This document shows positions 15,263-23,779 of a DNA stretch of 43,852 nucleotides, one piece after another (position 1 is the first letter of the stretch; every line of letters starts with the position of its first letter). The translations under genes and the position numbers were made by a program. The stretch lies in assembly GCA_035470785.1 (NCBI GenBank), contig DATIQN010000037.1, positions 1-43,852 on the forward strand, given 5' to 3'. The notes under the pieces were generated by a model. That model saw nothing but the letters and a program-made list of their open reading frames with translations, ran no database searches and was not told the DNA's origin. Source of the stretch: Croceibacterium_B sp035470785 (GTDB lineage Bacteria > Pseudomonadota > Alphaproteobacteria > Sphingomonadales > Sphingomonadaceae).

Positions 15263-16134
15263 GTCAAGCTCGCGAGCAGCCGCCGCGCCTGCTCGAGATG
15301 CGGCTGGTCGAGCATGCGACCATCCATCTGCAATGCGCCCGCGCTGGGAGCGGCGGCAAAGGCCGCCACGATCCGCCGGGCTTCGGCGATGTCTTCCTCG
15401 CGCGGCATGAAGGCGGCATTGATTACCTGCACCTGGTCGGGGTGGATCGCGAGCATTCCGGCAAAGCCGTCAGCGTAACTCTCCCTCGCCGCGCGTTCGA
15501 GCCCGGCGAGGTCGCGAAAATCGGCAAACAGTGTGTCGATCGGCAGGACCTCGCAGGCGTGCGCCGCTAGCAGGACTTGCGCCCGGACCATGCGGAAGGC
15601 GTCGGTCCAGCGGCCGTCTGCATCGCGCTTGCGGCTGGCGCCGATCGCTGCCGAAAGATCCTCGGCGCCCCAGGTAAGCCCAGCGAGCCGGGGCAGGCGC
15701 GTATCGAGATAGGTCGGTATCCCCAGCGCTGCGGCGGGCGTCTCGCTGACCAATGGAAGCAGCTTCGTGGCGCCGGGGGCAGCCCCGTTACGTTGCTCGA
15801 GATCGTGCAGTTCTGCGGCCAGCGTCTGCAATTGCACCGGACCGGCGGCCTTCGGCACCATGATCCCGTCGGGAGCGCCGGGCAGTACCGCGACCAGATC
15901 GTCACGCCATAGCCCGGTGTCGAACGCGTTGACGCGGATCCAGCATCGGTGCGTCCCGCCTGCGCGGCGTTGACCGGCCAGCCATTCTCGCGCCATCCCG
16001 CGCGCGGTAGCCTTGGCCTGCGGGGCGACGGCGTCCTCGAGATCGACGATGACCACGTCGGCGCCGCATCCTGCCACTTTGGCCAGCTTCTTTTCGCTGT
16101 CACCGGGGACGAAAAGCCAGGAACGCATCGGCAT
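15259..16134 (-). CDS. CoA ester lyase, HpcH/HpaI-CitE family
   Basis: A 291-residue TIM-barrel enzyme. It shows RSWLFVPGDSEKKL at the start, VIVDLEDAV (residues 28-36), the metal-binding glutamate region PLVSETPAAAL, and LTWGAEDLSAAIG, all typical of citrate-lyase beta and malyl/citramalyl-CoA lyase-like proteins. Members split beta-hydroxyacyl-CoA compounds using Mg2+. ATG 16134 is chosen because AAGGAG sits 9 bases upstream; the frame to 16179 has no such site. The precise substrate (citramalyl-CoA, malyl-CoA or other) cannot be fixed here. It diverges from a DMT transporter gene across 60 bases. Confidence 0.85.
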   Translation of the reverse strand: MPMRSWLFVPGDSEKKLAKVAGCGADVVIVDLEDAVAPQAKATARGMAREWLAGQRRAGGTHRCWIRVNAFDTGLWRDDLVAVLPGAPDGIMVPKAAGPVQLQTLAAELHDLEQRNGAAPGATKLLPLVSETPAAALGIPTYLDTRLPRLAGLTWGAEDLSAAIGASRKRDADGRWTDAFRMVRAQVLLAAHACEVLPIDTLFADFRDLAGLERAARESYADGFAGMLAIHPDQVQVINAAFMPREEDIAEARRIVAAFAAAPSAGALQMDGRMLDQPHLEQARRLLASLT

Positions 16135-16194
16135 CGCGCAATCTCCTTGGAGGTTTCCTATAGCCTTCACGGCGGGCACCGCTAGACGGACCCG

Positions 16195-17118
16195 GTGAAT
16201 CCGTCCGACAGTTCACTGCCGCGCCACCGCCTGTTGCCGATCGCCGCTCTGCTGATCGGCAACGCCGCACTGGCGCTGGGGCCCTATTTCGTCAGACTCG
16301 CCGACAGCGGGCCGATCGCCGCCGGCTTCTGGCGTCTGGCGCTGGCGATGCCGGTGCTGTTCCTGTTCGGCAGCCGCGAGCCGCGAGTGGCGGCGCCGGT
16401 TTCGCGCAAGCTGCTGCTGACCATTGCCCTGGGCGGGGTGTTCTTCGCCTTCGACCTGTCGAGCTGGCATGTCGGGATAGGCTTCACCAGGCTCGGCAAC
16501 GCCGCGCTGTTCGGCAACTCCGGCAGCTTGATCCTGATGGTCTGGGGCTTCGTCGTCTGGCGCCGCTGGCCGCGTTCACGCGAGTGGCTGGGAATTCTCG
16601 CCGCGCTCGGCGGTGCGGCGATACTGCTCGGGCGCAGCTTCGAGATTTCCTCGCAAACGCTTGTCGGCGACTTGTTCTGCCTGCTCGCCGGCCTGCTTTA
16701 CGCGGGCTATCTGCTGATCTTGCAGGACGCGCGCCGGGTGCTGACGAGCTGGCGCCTGTTGAGCTGGTCGAGCGCTGCGGGCGTGCCGGTGCTGCTTCTC
16801 GTCGCATTGCTCCACGGCGAGCCTGTCTGGCCGCATCACTGGGGCCCGTTGGTGGCGCTGGCGCTGTCGAGCCAGATCATCGGCCAGGGCATGCTCGTCT
16901 ATTCACTCAGGCACTTCTCGCCGCTGGCAATCGGGCTTGCGCTGCTGACCCAGCCGGCGATTGCCGCACTCGCAGGATGGCTGGCGTTTGGCGAAACCCT
17001 CGGTTGGATCGACGTGTTCGGCATGGCCTTGTTGGCTTCCGCGCTGGTGATCGCCCGCGTCGCCGACGATTCGACGCCGGCCGATGCGCCTGATAATCCG
17101 CCTGCATGGGAGACATGA
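16195..17118 (+). CDS. DMT/EamA-family transporter, 10 TM
   Basis: A 307-residue protein with about ten hydrophobic segments in two EamA repeats. The first repeat includes FVRLADSGPIAAGFWRLALA, typical of drug/metabolite transporters (RhaT/EamA type), and the second includes YSLRHFSPLAIGLALLTQP with AWLAFGE. A GTG start at 16195 fits the beginning of the protein. The gene overlaps the following DUF885 frame by ATGA at 17115. It probably exports a metabolite or amino acid; the substrate is unknown. Confidence 0.86.
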   Translation: MNPSDSSLPRHRLLPIAALLIGNAALALGPYFVRLADSGPIAAGFWRLALAMPVLFLFGSREPRVAAPVSRKLLLTIALGGVFFAFDLSSWHVGIGFTRLGNAALFGNSGSLILMVWGFVVWRRWPRSREWLGILAALGGAAILLGRSFEISSQTLVGDLFCLLAGLLYAGYLLILQDARRVLTSWRLLSWSSAAGVPVLLLVALLHGEPVWPHHWGPLVALALSSQIIGQGMLVYSLRHFSPLAIGLALLTQPAIAALAGWLAFGETLGWIDVFGMALLASALVIARVADDSTPADAPDNPPAWET

Positions 17119-17120
17119 GG

Positions 17121-18917
17121 ATGGCGATACGATCCACGGCGCTGGCTGCGGTCCTGCTGGTTGCGGGATGTGCTACCGCTCAGACGCCGCCTGCCGGCGC
17201 CGATACCGCGCCATCCGTGGCCCTGGCGCATGCGAACGCGGCCGACGCGAACCTGGCGTTCGAAAGGCTCGGCCGCACCTACGTCGACGAACTGACCGCC
17301 CAAAATCCGGTTGCAGCCACGCAACTGGGTGACCACCGCTATGACGGCATGCTCCCTGCCGTCGATGCGCGCGCCCGCGGCAACCGGGTCGTCATGGACA
17401 ACAAGTTGTTGCGCAACCTGGGTCAAATCGACCGGAACCTCCTGACGCCGGATAACCAGGTCGACTATGCCTTGCTGAAGAATGCCGTCGAATACGATCT
17501 GTGGGACACCCAAACGCTGCAGACCTGGGCGTGGAACCCGCAGTACTACAATTCGACCGCGTCCGATGCACTCTACCTGCTCGTGGCGCGCGACTTCGCG
17601 CCGTGGCCGGAGCGGTTTCAGTCGATCGTCTCGCGAATGGAAGAGCTGCCGGGCTTCCTCGCCGAGGAACGCAAGCAGCTCGATCCCAAGCGTGTACCGA
17701 AGGTCTATGCCGAAACGGTCGCCAAGCAGAACGCCGGGATCATGGAGATCGTCGACTCCACGCTGCTGCCCGAGGTCGAGCGAAGCGGTGTGCCGCGCTC
17801 GCGCTTCGACGCGGCCCTGGCCAATCTCAAGACGGCCGTCGCCGAGCACCAGAAGTGGCTCGACACGGTGCTGGTGCCAAACGCCAGGGGCGATTTCCGG
17901 CTCGGCCCCGCGCTTTACGACCGCAAGATGAAGTTCGAACTGATGAGTTCGATGATCCGGCCCGAGCTCAAGGCCAAGGCGCAAGCGGCGTTCGCCGACA
18001 CCCGCGTGGAGATGGAGCGGCTGGCCAGGACCTTCCCCGACTGCGCCAACGGCACGCAGCAACAGGCGATCGAATGCGCGCTGGCGAAGAGTTATGCCAA
18101 GCGCGCGACGCGCGAAACTCTCGCGCAAACGACCAGGCAGACGCTAGCTGAAGCGACCGACTTCGTGCGCGAGAAAGGCTTTGTCGGAATGCCGAGCGGG
18201 CCGGTCAGGATCGTGCCGATGCCCAAGTTCAACCAGGGCAACTCGGTCGCCTACGACGATGCGCCTGGCGCGCTCGAAAAGGACCAGCCCAACTTCTTCA
18301 CCGTCTCGCCGATCCCTGACGACTGGACCGACGCGCAGGCGACCAGCTTCCTGACCGAATACAACCTCTACATGCTCCACGACCTCTCGATCCACGAGGG
18401 CATGCCGGGTCACTATCTCCAGCTCGACCACGCTAACAAGAATAACGATCCGTTGCGTGCAGTGCTCCAGTCGGCGCCGTTCATCGAAGGCTGGGCGGTC
18501 TACGGCGAGGGCATGATGGCAGAGCAGGGCTATCTCCGCGGCGATGCGACAGAGGACGGCAAGCTGTTCACGCTGACCATGCTCAAGATGCGCCTGCGCT
18601 CGATCACCAACACGCTGCTGGACATTGGCATCCAGACCGAAGGCATGACCCGCGAGCAGGCGATGGACCTGATGATGACCGGCGCTTTCCAGCAGGAGCG
18701 CGAGGCGGCCGGCAAGTGGCTGCGCGCGCAGCTCTCCTCAGTGCAACTGCTGAGCTACTTCACCGGGTTCGAGGAGCACATGGCGCTGCGCGAGGAAGCA
18801 AAGCAGCGCTGGGGCGCCAAGTTCAACCTGCGGCGCTATAACGACGAAGTGCTCGCCCACGGTTCGCCGCCGGTGAAATATGTCCGCGCGCTGATGTTCG
18901 GCCTTCACGAAGACTAG
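17121..18917 (+). CDS. DUF885-family lipoprotein, HExxxGH metallopeptidase-like
   Basis: A 598-residue protein. The first 17 residues form a lipoprotein signal with LVAGC, so it should be anchored in the outer or inner membrane facing the periplasm. The key motif HEGMPGH (H425, E426, H431) is the DUF885 signature and resembles the zinc site of the M3/M32 peptidases. A downstream E in IEGWAVYGEGMM supplies the third ligand. Known members are poorly described peptidase-like proteins. Of three clustered ATGs (17106, 17115, 17121) the last has GGGAGA at the best distance. It lies just after a transporter gene, possibly in the same transcript. Confidence 0.83.
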   Translation: MAIRSTALAAVLLVAGCATAQTPPAGADTAPSVALAHANAADANLAFERLGRTYVDELTAQNPVAATQLGDHRYDGMLPAVDARARGNRVVMDNKLLRNLGQIDRNLLTPDNQVDYALLKNAVEYDLWDTQTLQTWAWNPQYYNSTASDALYLLVARDFAPWPERFQSIVSRMEELPGFLAEERKQLDPKRVPKVYAETVAKQNAGIMEIVDSTLLPEVERSGVPRSRFDAALANLKTAVAEHQKWLDTVLVPNARGDFRLGPALYDRKMKFELMSSMIRPELKAKAQAAFADTRVEMERLARTFPDCANGTQQQAIECALAKSYAKRATRETLAQTTRQTLAEATDFVREKGFVGMPSGPVRIVPMPKFNQGNSVAYDDAPGALEKDQPNFFTVSPIPDDWTDAQATSFLTEYNLYMLHDLSIHEGMPGHYLQLDHANKNNDPLRAVLQSAPFIEGWAVYGEGMMAEQGYLRGDATEDGKLFTLTMLKMRLRSITNTLLDIGIQTEGMTREQAMDLMMTGAFQQEREAAGKWLRAQLSSVQLLSYFTGFEEHMALREEAKQRWGAKFNLRRYNDEVLAHGSPPVKYVRALMFGLHED

Positions 18918-18964
18918 ACCCTTTCGGCCCGGCTGTTAGACTGCCTCTCAAGGGAGAGGGAAAC

Positions 18965-20197
18965 ATGCAGCAAGACGCCGCGAGCAAGCGCTGGGACACC
19001 AGCTACGAGTGGAAGATCATTCTGGTCTTGAGCCTGACGTTCGGCTTGGTGGGCCTCGACCGATTTATCCTGCCGGTGCTGTTCCCGAAGATAATGGGTG
19101 ACCTGCACCTCACCTACCAGGACCTCGGTAATCTTGTCGGCATTCTGGCGGTATTCTGGGGCCTCTCCGCTTTCGCCATGGGTTTCCTGTCCGACCGTGT
19201 CGGGCGCCGCAAGGTCCTCATACCGGCTGTAATCGTGTTCTCGCTCATGTCGGCGCTCTCAGGCTCTGCCGGCGGCCTAGTGAGTCTGTTGGCTATCCGC
19301 GCGGTTATGGGCCTCGCGGAAGGGCCGGTCGCTTCGACCGGCGTGGCAGTCGCCGTAGAAGCGTCGCACCCGAACCGCCGCGGGATGAACAACGGCATCT
19401 TCCAGTGCATGATTTCGCTGTTCGGCAACGCTCTCGGGCCGATTATCGCCACCCAGTTGTTGCTGGTTACCAGCTGGCGATCGGTCTTCATGCTCGTCGG
19501 CATTCCCGGCCTGATCATGGCGGCCGTGATGTTCCTCGTAGTCCGCGAGCCGGAGCATCGCGCAGTGGGAGCGGCTCCATTGGTGCGCCCGAGCTTTGGC
19601 GACCTGTTCAAACACCGCAACGTGCCGTTGGCCATGCTCACGCTGATGTGCGCGATGGGCGGGGTGTTTGTCATGGGCGCGATGATGCCCAACTACCTGA
19701 CCGACTATCTGCACCTGTCGATCCAGGACATGGGCTTCGTCACCTCGGCGATCGGATTCGGCGGCTGCATCGGGCAGTTCGCTATGCCGACCGTGTCCGA
19801 CTTCGTCGGCCGCAAGATCGCCACCCTCGCGTCTTATATCCTGGCGGCGGTGTTCACCTACCTGTTCACACAGGCCGGCGCGGACAACCTGACCGTGCTG
19901 TTCTGGCTGCTGTTCTTCGCCGCGCTGTTCAACTTCTCGGCGCTGGCGATTCTCGCCGGACCGGTCGCGGCGGAGGCGGCGCCTATCGGCATGGTGGCTT
20001 CGGTGGCCGGCCTGGTCATCGGCGCGGGTGAGGTGTTCGGCGGCGGCGTGGCGCCGGCCATCGCCGGACACATCGCGGGGACGAGCGGCATCCAGCACGT
20101 CTTCACGTTCACGATCGCCAGCCTGATCCTGGGCTTCGTGATCGCACTATTCCTGCGGGAAACCGCGCCGCGCAAGACCGAAGCAGCGCTGGCTTAG
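18965..20197 (+). CDS. MFS transporter (ACS/sugar-phosphate-like)
   Basis: A 410-residue, about 12-TM transporter. It has the loop GFLSDRVGRRKV, AIRAVMGLAEGPVASTG, and the second-half loop SDFVGRK. TM1 contains FGLVGLDRFILPVLFP, where the DR pair recalls anion:cation symporters. A GGGAGAGGG site lies just upstream of ATG 18965. It is a relative, not a copy, of the transporter in the cupin operon. The substrate is unknown; a small organic acid is plausible. The next gene, a 49-residue protein, starts 5 bases after its stop. Confidence 0.85.
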   Translation: MQQDAASKRWDTSYEWKIILVLSLTFGLVGLDRFILPVLFPKIMGDLHLTYQDLGNLVGILAVFWGLSAFAMGFLSDRVGRRKVLIPAVIVFSLMSALSGSAGGLVSLLAIRAVMGLAEGPVASTGVAVAVEASHPNRRGMNNGIFQCMISLFGNALGPIIATQLLLVTSWRSVFMLVGIPGLIMAAVMFLVVREPEHRAVGAAPLVRPSFGDLFKHRNVPLAMLTLMCAMGGVFVMGAMMPNYLTDYLHLSIQDMGFVTSAIGFGGCIGQFAMPTVSDFVGRKIATLASYILAAVFTYLFTQAGADNLTVLFWLLFFAALFNFSALAILAGPVAAEAAPIGMVASVAGLVIGAGEVFGGGVAPAIAGHIAGTSGIQHVFTFTIASLILGFVIALFLRETAPRKTEAALA

Positions 20198-20202
20198 GAG
20201 CG

Positions 20203-20352
20203 ATGGCTGGCAGAAAGCCTGGTAAGCCCAAGGACGGCGGCCGGAAGCACCGCGAGGACTTGCTCGACGAGGCGCTCGACGAAAGCTTCCCGGCGAGCGA
20301 TCCGCCGGCGATCGTCGAGCCGCACCGCAAGCCGGGCGGGGCGGAGGACTAG
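20203..20352 (+). CDS. 49-residue protein with a DESFPASDPPA motif
   Basis: A very short, mostly polar protein: a basic N-terminus (AGRKPGKPKDGGRK), then LDEALDESFPASDPPAIVEP. The DESFPASDPPA run recurs in small proteins of many alphaproteobacteria, from my memory of family sequences, but no function is assigned. An AGGAG site precedes the ATG by 5 bases. Its stop shares CTAG with the convergent nadA gene. Charge and Pro content suggest a disordered or partner-bound peptide. Its reality rests on the ribosome site and the recognisable motif. Confidence 0.75.
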   Translation: MAGRKPGKPKDGGRKHREDLLDEALDESFPASDPPAIVEPHRKPGGAED

Positions 20353-21347
20353 TCGCCCGACGGGAACTTGCCGAGGTCGCCCAGGCCGATCGTGCCGCTG
20401 GCCATCTCGAGCATCCGGTCGACGCTCCGCTTGGCGGCGAGGCGAATGCCTTCTTCGATCTCGATCCGAGGCTCGAGGTCGCGCAAGGCGACGTAGAGCT
20501 TCTCCATCGTATTGAGGGCCATGTATGGGCAGATGTTGCAGTTGCAGTTGCCGTCCGCTCCCGGCGCGCCGATGAAGGTCTTGTTCGGCAGCGCCTTTTC
20601 CATCTGGTGAATTATGTGCGGCTCAGTCGCCACGATCAGCGTGTCGCCGGGAAAGGTCTTGGCGAACTGCAGGATGCTGCTGGTCGAGCCGACGTGATCG
20701 GCGTGGTCGATGATGTGCGGCGGGCATTCCGGGTGCGCGGCGACCGGGGCATCGGGGTGCTGCGCCATCAGCTTGAGCAGCTCGCGCTCGGAAAACGCCT
20801 CGTGGACGATGCACACGCCGGGCCACAGCAGCATCTCGCGATCGAACTTCCGATTTAGGTAGCCGCCGAGGTGCCGGTCGGGGCCGAAGATGATCGGCTG
20901 GTCCTTGGGAATTTGACTGAGGATCGTCTCGGCCGACGAGCTGGTGACGATCACGTCGGAGAGGGCTTTCACCTCGGTCGAGCAGTTTATGTAGGTCAGC
21001 GCGATGTGGTCGGGGTGCGCCTCGCGAAAGGCCTTGAACTTGTGCGGCGGACAAGAGTCCTCGAGGCTGCAGCCAGCCTCCATGTCGGGCAGTACGACGA
21101 TCTTTTCCGGACTGAGGATCTTGGCGGTGTCGGCCATGAACTTGACGCCGCAGAAGGCGATCACGCCGGCATCGGTGTCGGCCGCCTTGCGCGACAGCTC
21201 GAGCGAATCGCCGACGAAATCGGCGAGGTCCTGCAGCTCGGGCTTCTGGTAGTAATGCGCCAGGATGACGGCATTGCGCTCCTTGCGCAGCCGCTCGATT
21301 TCAGCGCGCAGGTCGGTGCCGGTGGGGACTTTGGTTTCGACTGACAT
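20349..21347 (-). CDS. nadA: Quinolinate synthase A
   Basis: A 332-residue [4Fe-4S] enzyme that condenses iminoaspartate and dihydroxyacetone phosphate to quinolinate for NAD synthesis. Three cysteine ligands appear in LPDMEAGCSL (C93), LLWPGVCIVHEAF, and NCNCNICPYM. HYYQKPELQDLADFVGDSL near the start matches the substrate site. A strong AAGGAGG ribosome site precedes the ATG. No nadB or nadC is adjacent. An upstream membrane-protein gene lies 61 bases away on the same strand. Confidence 0.96.
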   Translation of the reverse strand: MSVETKVPTGTDLRAEIERLRKERNAVILAHYYQKPELQDLADFVGDSLELSRKAADTDAGVIAFCGVKFMADTAKILSPEKIVVLPDMEAGCSLEDSCPPHKFKAFREAHPDHIALTYINCSTEVKALSDVIVTSSSAETILSQIPKDQPIIFGPDRHLGGYLNRKFDREMLLWPGVCIVHEAFSERELLKLMAQHPDAPVAAHPECPPHIIDHADHVGSTSSILQFAKTFPGDTLIVATEPHIIHQMEKALPNKTFIGAPGADGNCNCNICPYMALNTMEKLYVALRDLEPRIEIEEGIRLAAKRSVDRMLEMASGTIGLGDLGKFPSGD

Positions 21348-21408
21348 GGGCGGCCTCCTTGCCCATCATATAGGAAGCCGCTCAGGCGATGTCGCGGGTT
21401 TGTTGGCC

Positions 21409-22131
21409 TTAACCGCCGAGCGACTTCGTGAGCGCGAGAACCGGCGGCAGCGAGGCGACCGCGAAGCTCAAGCTTACCCAGCCGACCAGTGTTCCGGCGC
21501 CCCAGAAATACGCCGGGTGCACGGCGCCCCGCGTGCGCTTGTCGTAAAGCATGCCTGCTCCGAAATAGCCGACCAACAGCACGATCATCACCAGCCAGAC
21601 GCCGCGCTGGTCGAAGATGAAGGGCAGCGTCAGCCGCCCCCAGGCCACCGAGATCAGGTTGAACATTGCGCCGAGCATCAGCCGCTTGTGCCAGTCGGAC
21701 CTGTTGCGCAGGCGCATGGCGGCGAACACCAGACCGCCGAAGGCGACCATGTTCAGCCAGTCCATCATCAGGAAATAGTTGGACTGGAAGAACGGCGGCA
21801 CGCGGTGCGTGCTCACGTCCCTCGCCGTCACCACGAAGCCGAGCACGACGATCCACGCACTCCACCCGGCGGCGATCGGGCCGAGCGTCCGGTGTGCCGT
21901 CACGTTGCCGCGATAGACCAGCCAATTCTGCGTTACGAACAGCCCGACCCAGGTCATCATGGAAAGCGCATGAAGGTGGACCCACCACGGCGAATGAATG
22001 CTCGAAGCGCCGATGGCGAAGAAGAAGCCGAAGCCCGCGAGAACCGTCACGACGACGGCGAGGGCCATGTAGAAGAAGAAAGCTCGTTCCCGCTGTACCG
22101 CTGACGGTTCTGGTGCTGCGATGGTAGCCAA
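21409..22131 (-). CDS. Six- to seven-TM membrane protein of unknown function
   Basis: A 240-residue integral membrane protein. Hydrophobic stretches are near 20-45, 50-70, 85-100, 120-140, 150-170, 185-205 and 215-235. Histidines and tryptophans cluster in IHSPWWVHLHALSMMTWVG and VAWGRLTLP, as in some heme- or quinone-interacting membrane proteins, but no known motif is convincing. I chose the TTG start at 22131 because GGGGAGG lies 6 bases upstream; no ATG is similarly placed. It lies between DUF4230 and nadA on the same strand and may share their transcript. Confidence 0.72.
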   Translation of the reverse strand: MATIAAPEPSAVQRERAFFFYMALAVVVTVLAGFGFFFAIGASSIHSPWWVHLHALSMMTWVGLFVTQNWLVYRGNVTAHRTLGPIAAGWSAWIVVLGFVVTARDVSTHRVPPFFQSNYFLMMDWLNMVAFGGLVFAAMRLRNRSDWHKRLMLGAMFNLISVAWGRLTLPFIFDQRGVWLVMIVLLVGYFGAGMLYDKRTRGAVHPAYFWGAGTLVGWVSLSFAVASLPPVLALTKSLGG

Positions 22132-22192
22132 GATCTGCCTCCCCCTAGTCAGTCAGCGACGGGGGCAAGTTGGCTCGTTCCTGTACGACATG

Positions 22193-22891
22193 TCAACTGG
22201 CCGGCGGGCTGACGGGTTCGCCGTCGAGGTGGACATCGACCTTCACGTCGCCGTAGCCGGCGACTTGCAGCGGGATCGACAGGTTCTGTCCGACCGCCTG
22301 GCGCGCGGCAGAACGGGCCAGGTCCATCAAGATGGGGTTGGCCGCCTGCTGCACCGCCTGCTGTTCGGCGAGGCGGGTGTTGTCACGAGTCAGGCGGGCT
22401 TGCGCGTTGTTGGTAATCCACACGCCTTCGCGTAGGTACTGCGCATGCCCCTCGTCGAGGTTCGGCCGGCCGACGGTGAGCGCCGGCAGCTGCACGCTCA
22501 TCGTGTGGCTGTCCGCGTTCCAGGCGAGGCGGTTCTTGTCCATCTTCGACAGGTCCAGCGTGTAGTCGACCCGCGCGGGGATTACGGCAACCTGGCGGCT
22601 CTTGAGCGCGCCGAACAACTGGCTGTCCTCGCTCGCTACGACCGGCGAGAGCTGTGCGGAGAACACCGTCAGCTTGTCCTGCTTTTCGAGCGCGACGAGG
22701 CTGGTGGCCAGCGGGTCGCCAAGCTTCTCCGGTCCGAACGCCTTCCACGCGAGCCATACGGCGAGCGCCAGGACGACGATAAACAGCAGCCAGGGCAGGG
22801 CCTGCACCCGCGCAAGTGACACCTCGCGGTGAAGCGGGTGCTGCAAGCGGTCGCCGACGGCTTCGCGCTTGATCAGGTTAGGATCGTCCAT
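22193..22891 (-). CDS. DUF4230-family single-TM protein
   Basis: A 232-residue protein with one transmembrane helix at about 33-52 (LPWLLFIVVLALAVWLAW) and a periplasmic domain. The domain carries LVALEKQDKLTVFSAQL and VVIPARVDYTLDLSKMDKNRL, matching DUF4230. Members are widespread, single-pass, unassigned proteins. ATG 22891 follows GGGAGAGAC and overlaps the preceding MBL gene by 19 bases. A longer frame runs antisense through the MBL coding sequence and is spurious. Confidence 0.78.
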   Translation of the reverse strand: MDDPNLIKREAVGDRLQHPLHREVSLARVQALPWLLFIVVLALAVWLAWKAFGPEKLGDPLATSLVALEKQDKLTVFSAQLSPVVASEDSQLFGALKSRQVAVIPARVDYTLDLSKMDKNRLAWNADSHTMSVQLPALTVGRPNLDEGHAQYLREGVWITNNAQARLTRDNTRLAEQQAVQQAANPILMDLARSAARQAVGQNLSIPLQVAGYGDVKVDVHLDGEPVSPPAS

Positions 22892-23754
22892 GTCTCTCCC
22901 GAACGGGTCACGGCGCCTCGGCGTTCGAGATCCAGCAAGTGCGCCTTCACCGATTGGCCTGCGGCGGGCCAGAGTCGTTGATCGAGACCCTTGTACATCT
23001 GCGGGACCAGTTCGGCGATGGCTTGCGGCTGCTGGTCGAGCAGTTTGAGAATCTGCCGCTCGCGCTGGCGGCGGTGGCCGATCATCCCGCGTACAAGCTG
23101 CCGAGGGTTGTGTACCGCGGGCCCGTGCGCCGGGTAATAGACGCGGTCGTCGCGGTCGTGGAGCAGCGTAAGGCTGGCCATGTACGCGGCCATGTCGCCG
23201 TCGGGTGGGGAAACCACGGTGGTCGACCAGCCCATCACGTGATCGCCGGTGAAGAGGGCGCCGGTTTGCTCGAGCGCGAAGCACAAGTGGTTCGAGGTGT
23301 GTCCAGGGGTAGCGAGCGTCCTGAGTGTCCAACCGGGGCCGGTGAGTTGCTCCCCATCGCGCAGCGCACGGTCGGGCGCGTAATCCTTGTCGAACGGCGC
23401 GTCGGCCCGCGGCTCGTCGCTTTCGAGCACCAGCGGCGCGCATCCGATCACCGAGGCGCCGGTAAGCTTGGCGAGCGGAGCGGCGGCGGGTGAATGGTCG
23501 CGATGGGTGTGCGTGCAGGCAATGACGAGCACAGGAGCGCCGTCGATGGCGCGAACGAGCGCGTCCAGATGGGCCGGCTCGGTAGGTCCCGGATCGATCA
23601 CCGCCACTCCTTCGCCGCCGCCCACGAGGTAGCTCTGCGTACCCGTATAAGTGAACGGCGAGCCGTTCGGCGCCAGCACGCGCCGCACCAGCGGTTCGAG
23701 CTGCTCGATCTCACCGGTTGGCCAGGGTTGCGGGGGCATCGCCATCCGCCGCAT
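22873..23754 (-). CDS. MBL-fold metallohydrolase (lactamase-B2/LACTB2-like)
   Basis: A 293-residue cytosolic metallo-beta-lactamase-fold enzyme. The zinc motif CTHTHRDH is complete, and later APGHTSNHL, FTGDHVMG and YPAHGPAVH follow in the right order. The C-terminal 60 residues (QRERQILKLLDQQPQAIAEL) form the winged-helix-like extension typical of LACTB2-type proteins, which act on nucleic acid or thioesters. The start is doubtful: ATG 23754, 23745 and 23739 are in frame and none has a clear ribosome site. It diverges from glpK across 25 bases. Confidence 0.83.
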   Translation of the reverse strand: MRRMAMPPQPWPTGEIEQLEPLVRRVLAPNGSPFTYTGTQSYLVGGGEGVAVIDPGPTEPAHLDALVRAIDGAPVLVIACTHTHRDHSPAAAPLAKLTGASVIGCAPLVLESDEPRADAPFDKDYAPDRALRDGEQLTGPGWTLRTLATPGHTSNHLCFALEQTGALFTGDHVMGWSTTVVSPPDGDMAAYMASLTLLHDRDDRVYYPAHGPAVHNPRQLVRGMIGHRRQRERQILKLLDQQPQAIAELVPQMYKGLDQRLWPAAGQSVKAHLLDLERRGAVTRSGETWTILT

Positions 23755-23779
23755 ATGGCGAGGCTGGGAGAGGATTGAA

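Noticed and set aside
22892..23443. Upstream extension of the DUF4230 gene
   Set aside because: The extra residues are an alternative-frame reading of the MBL-fold gene.
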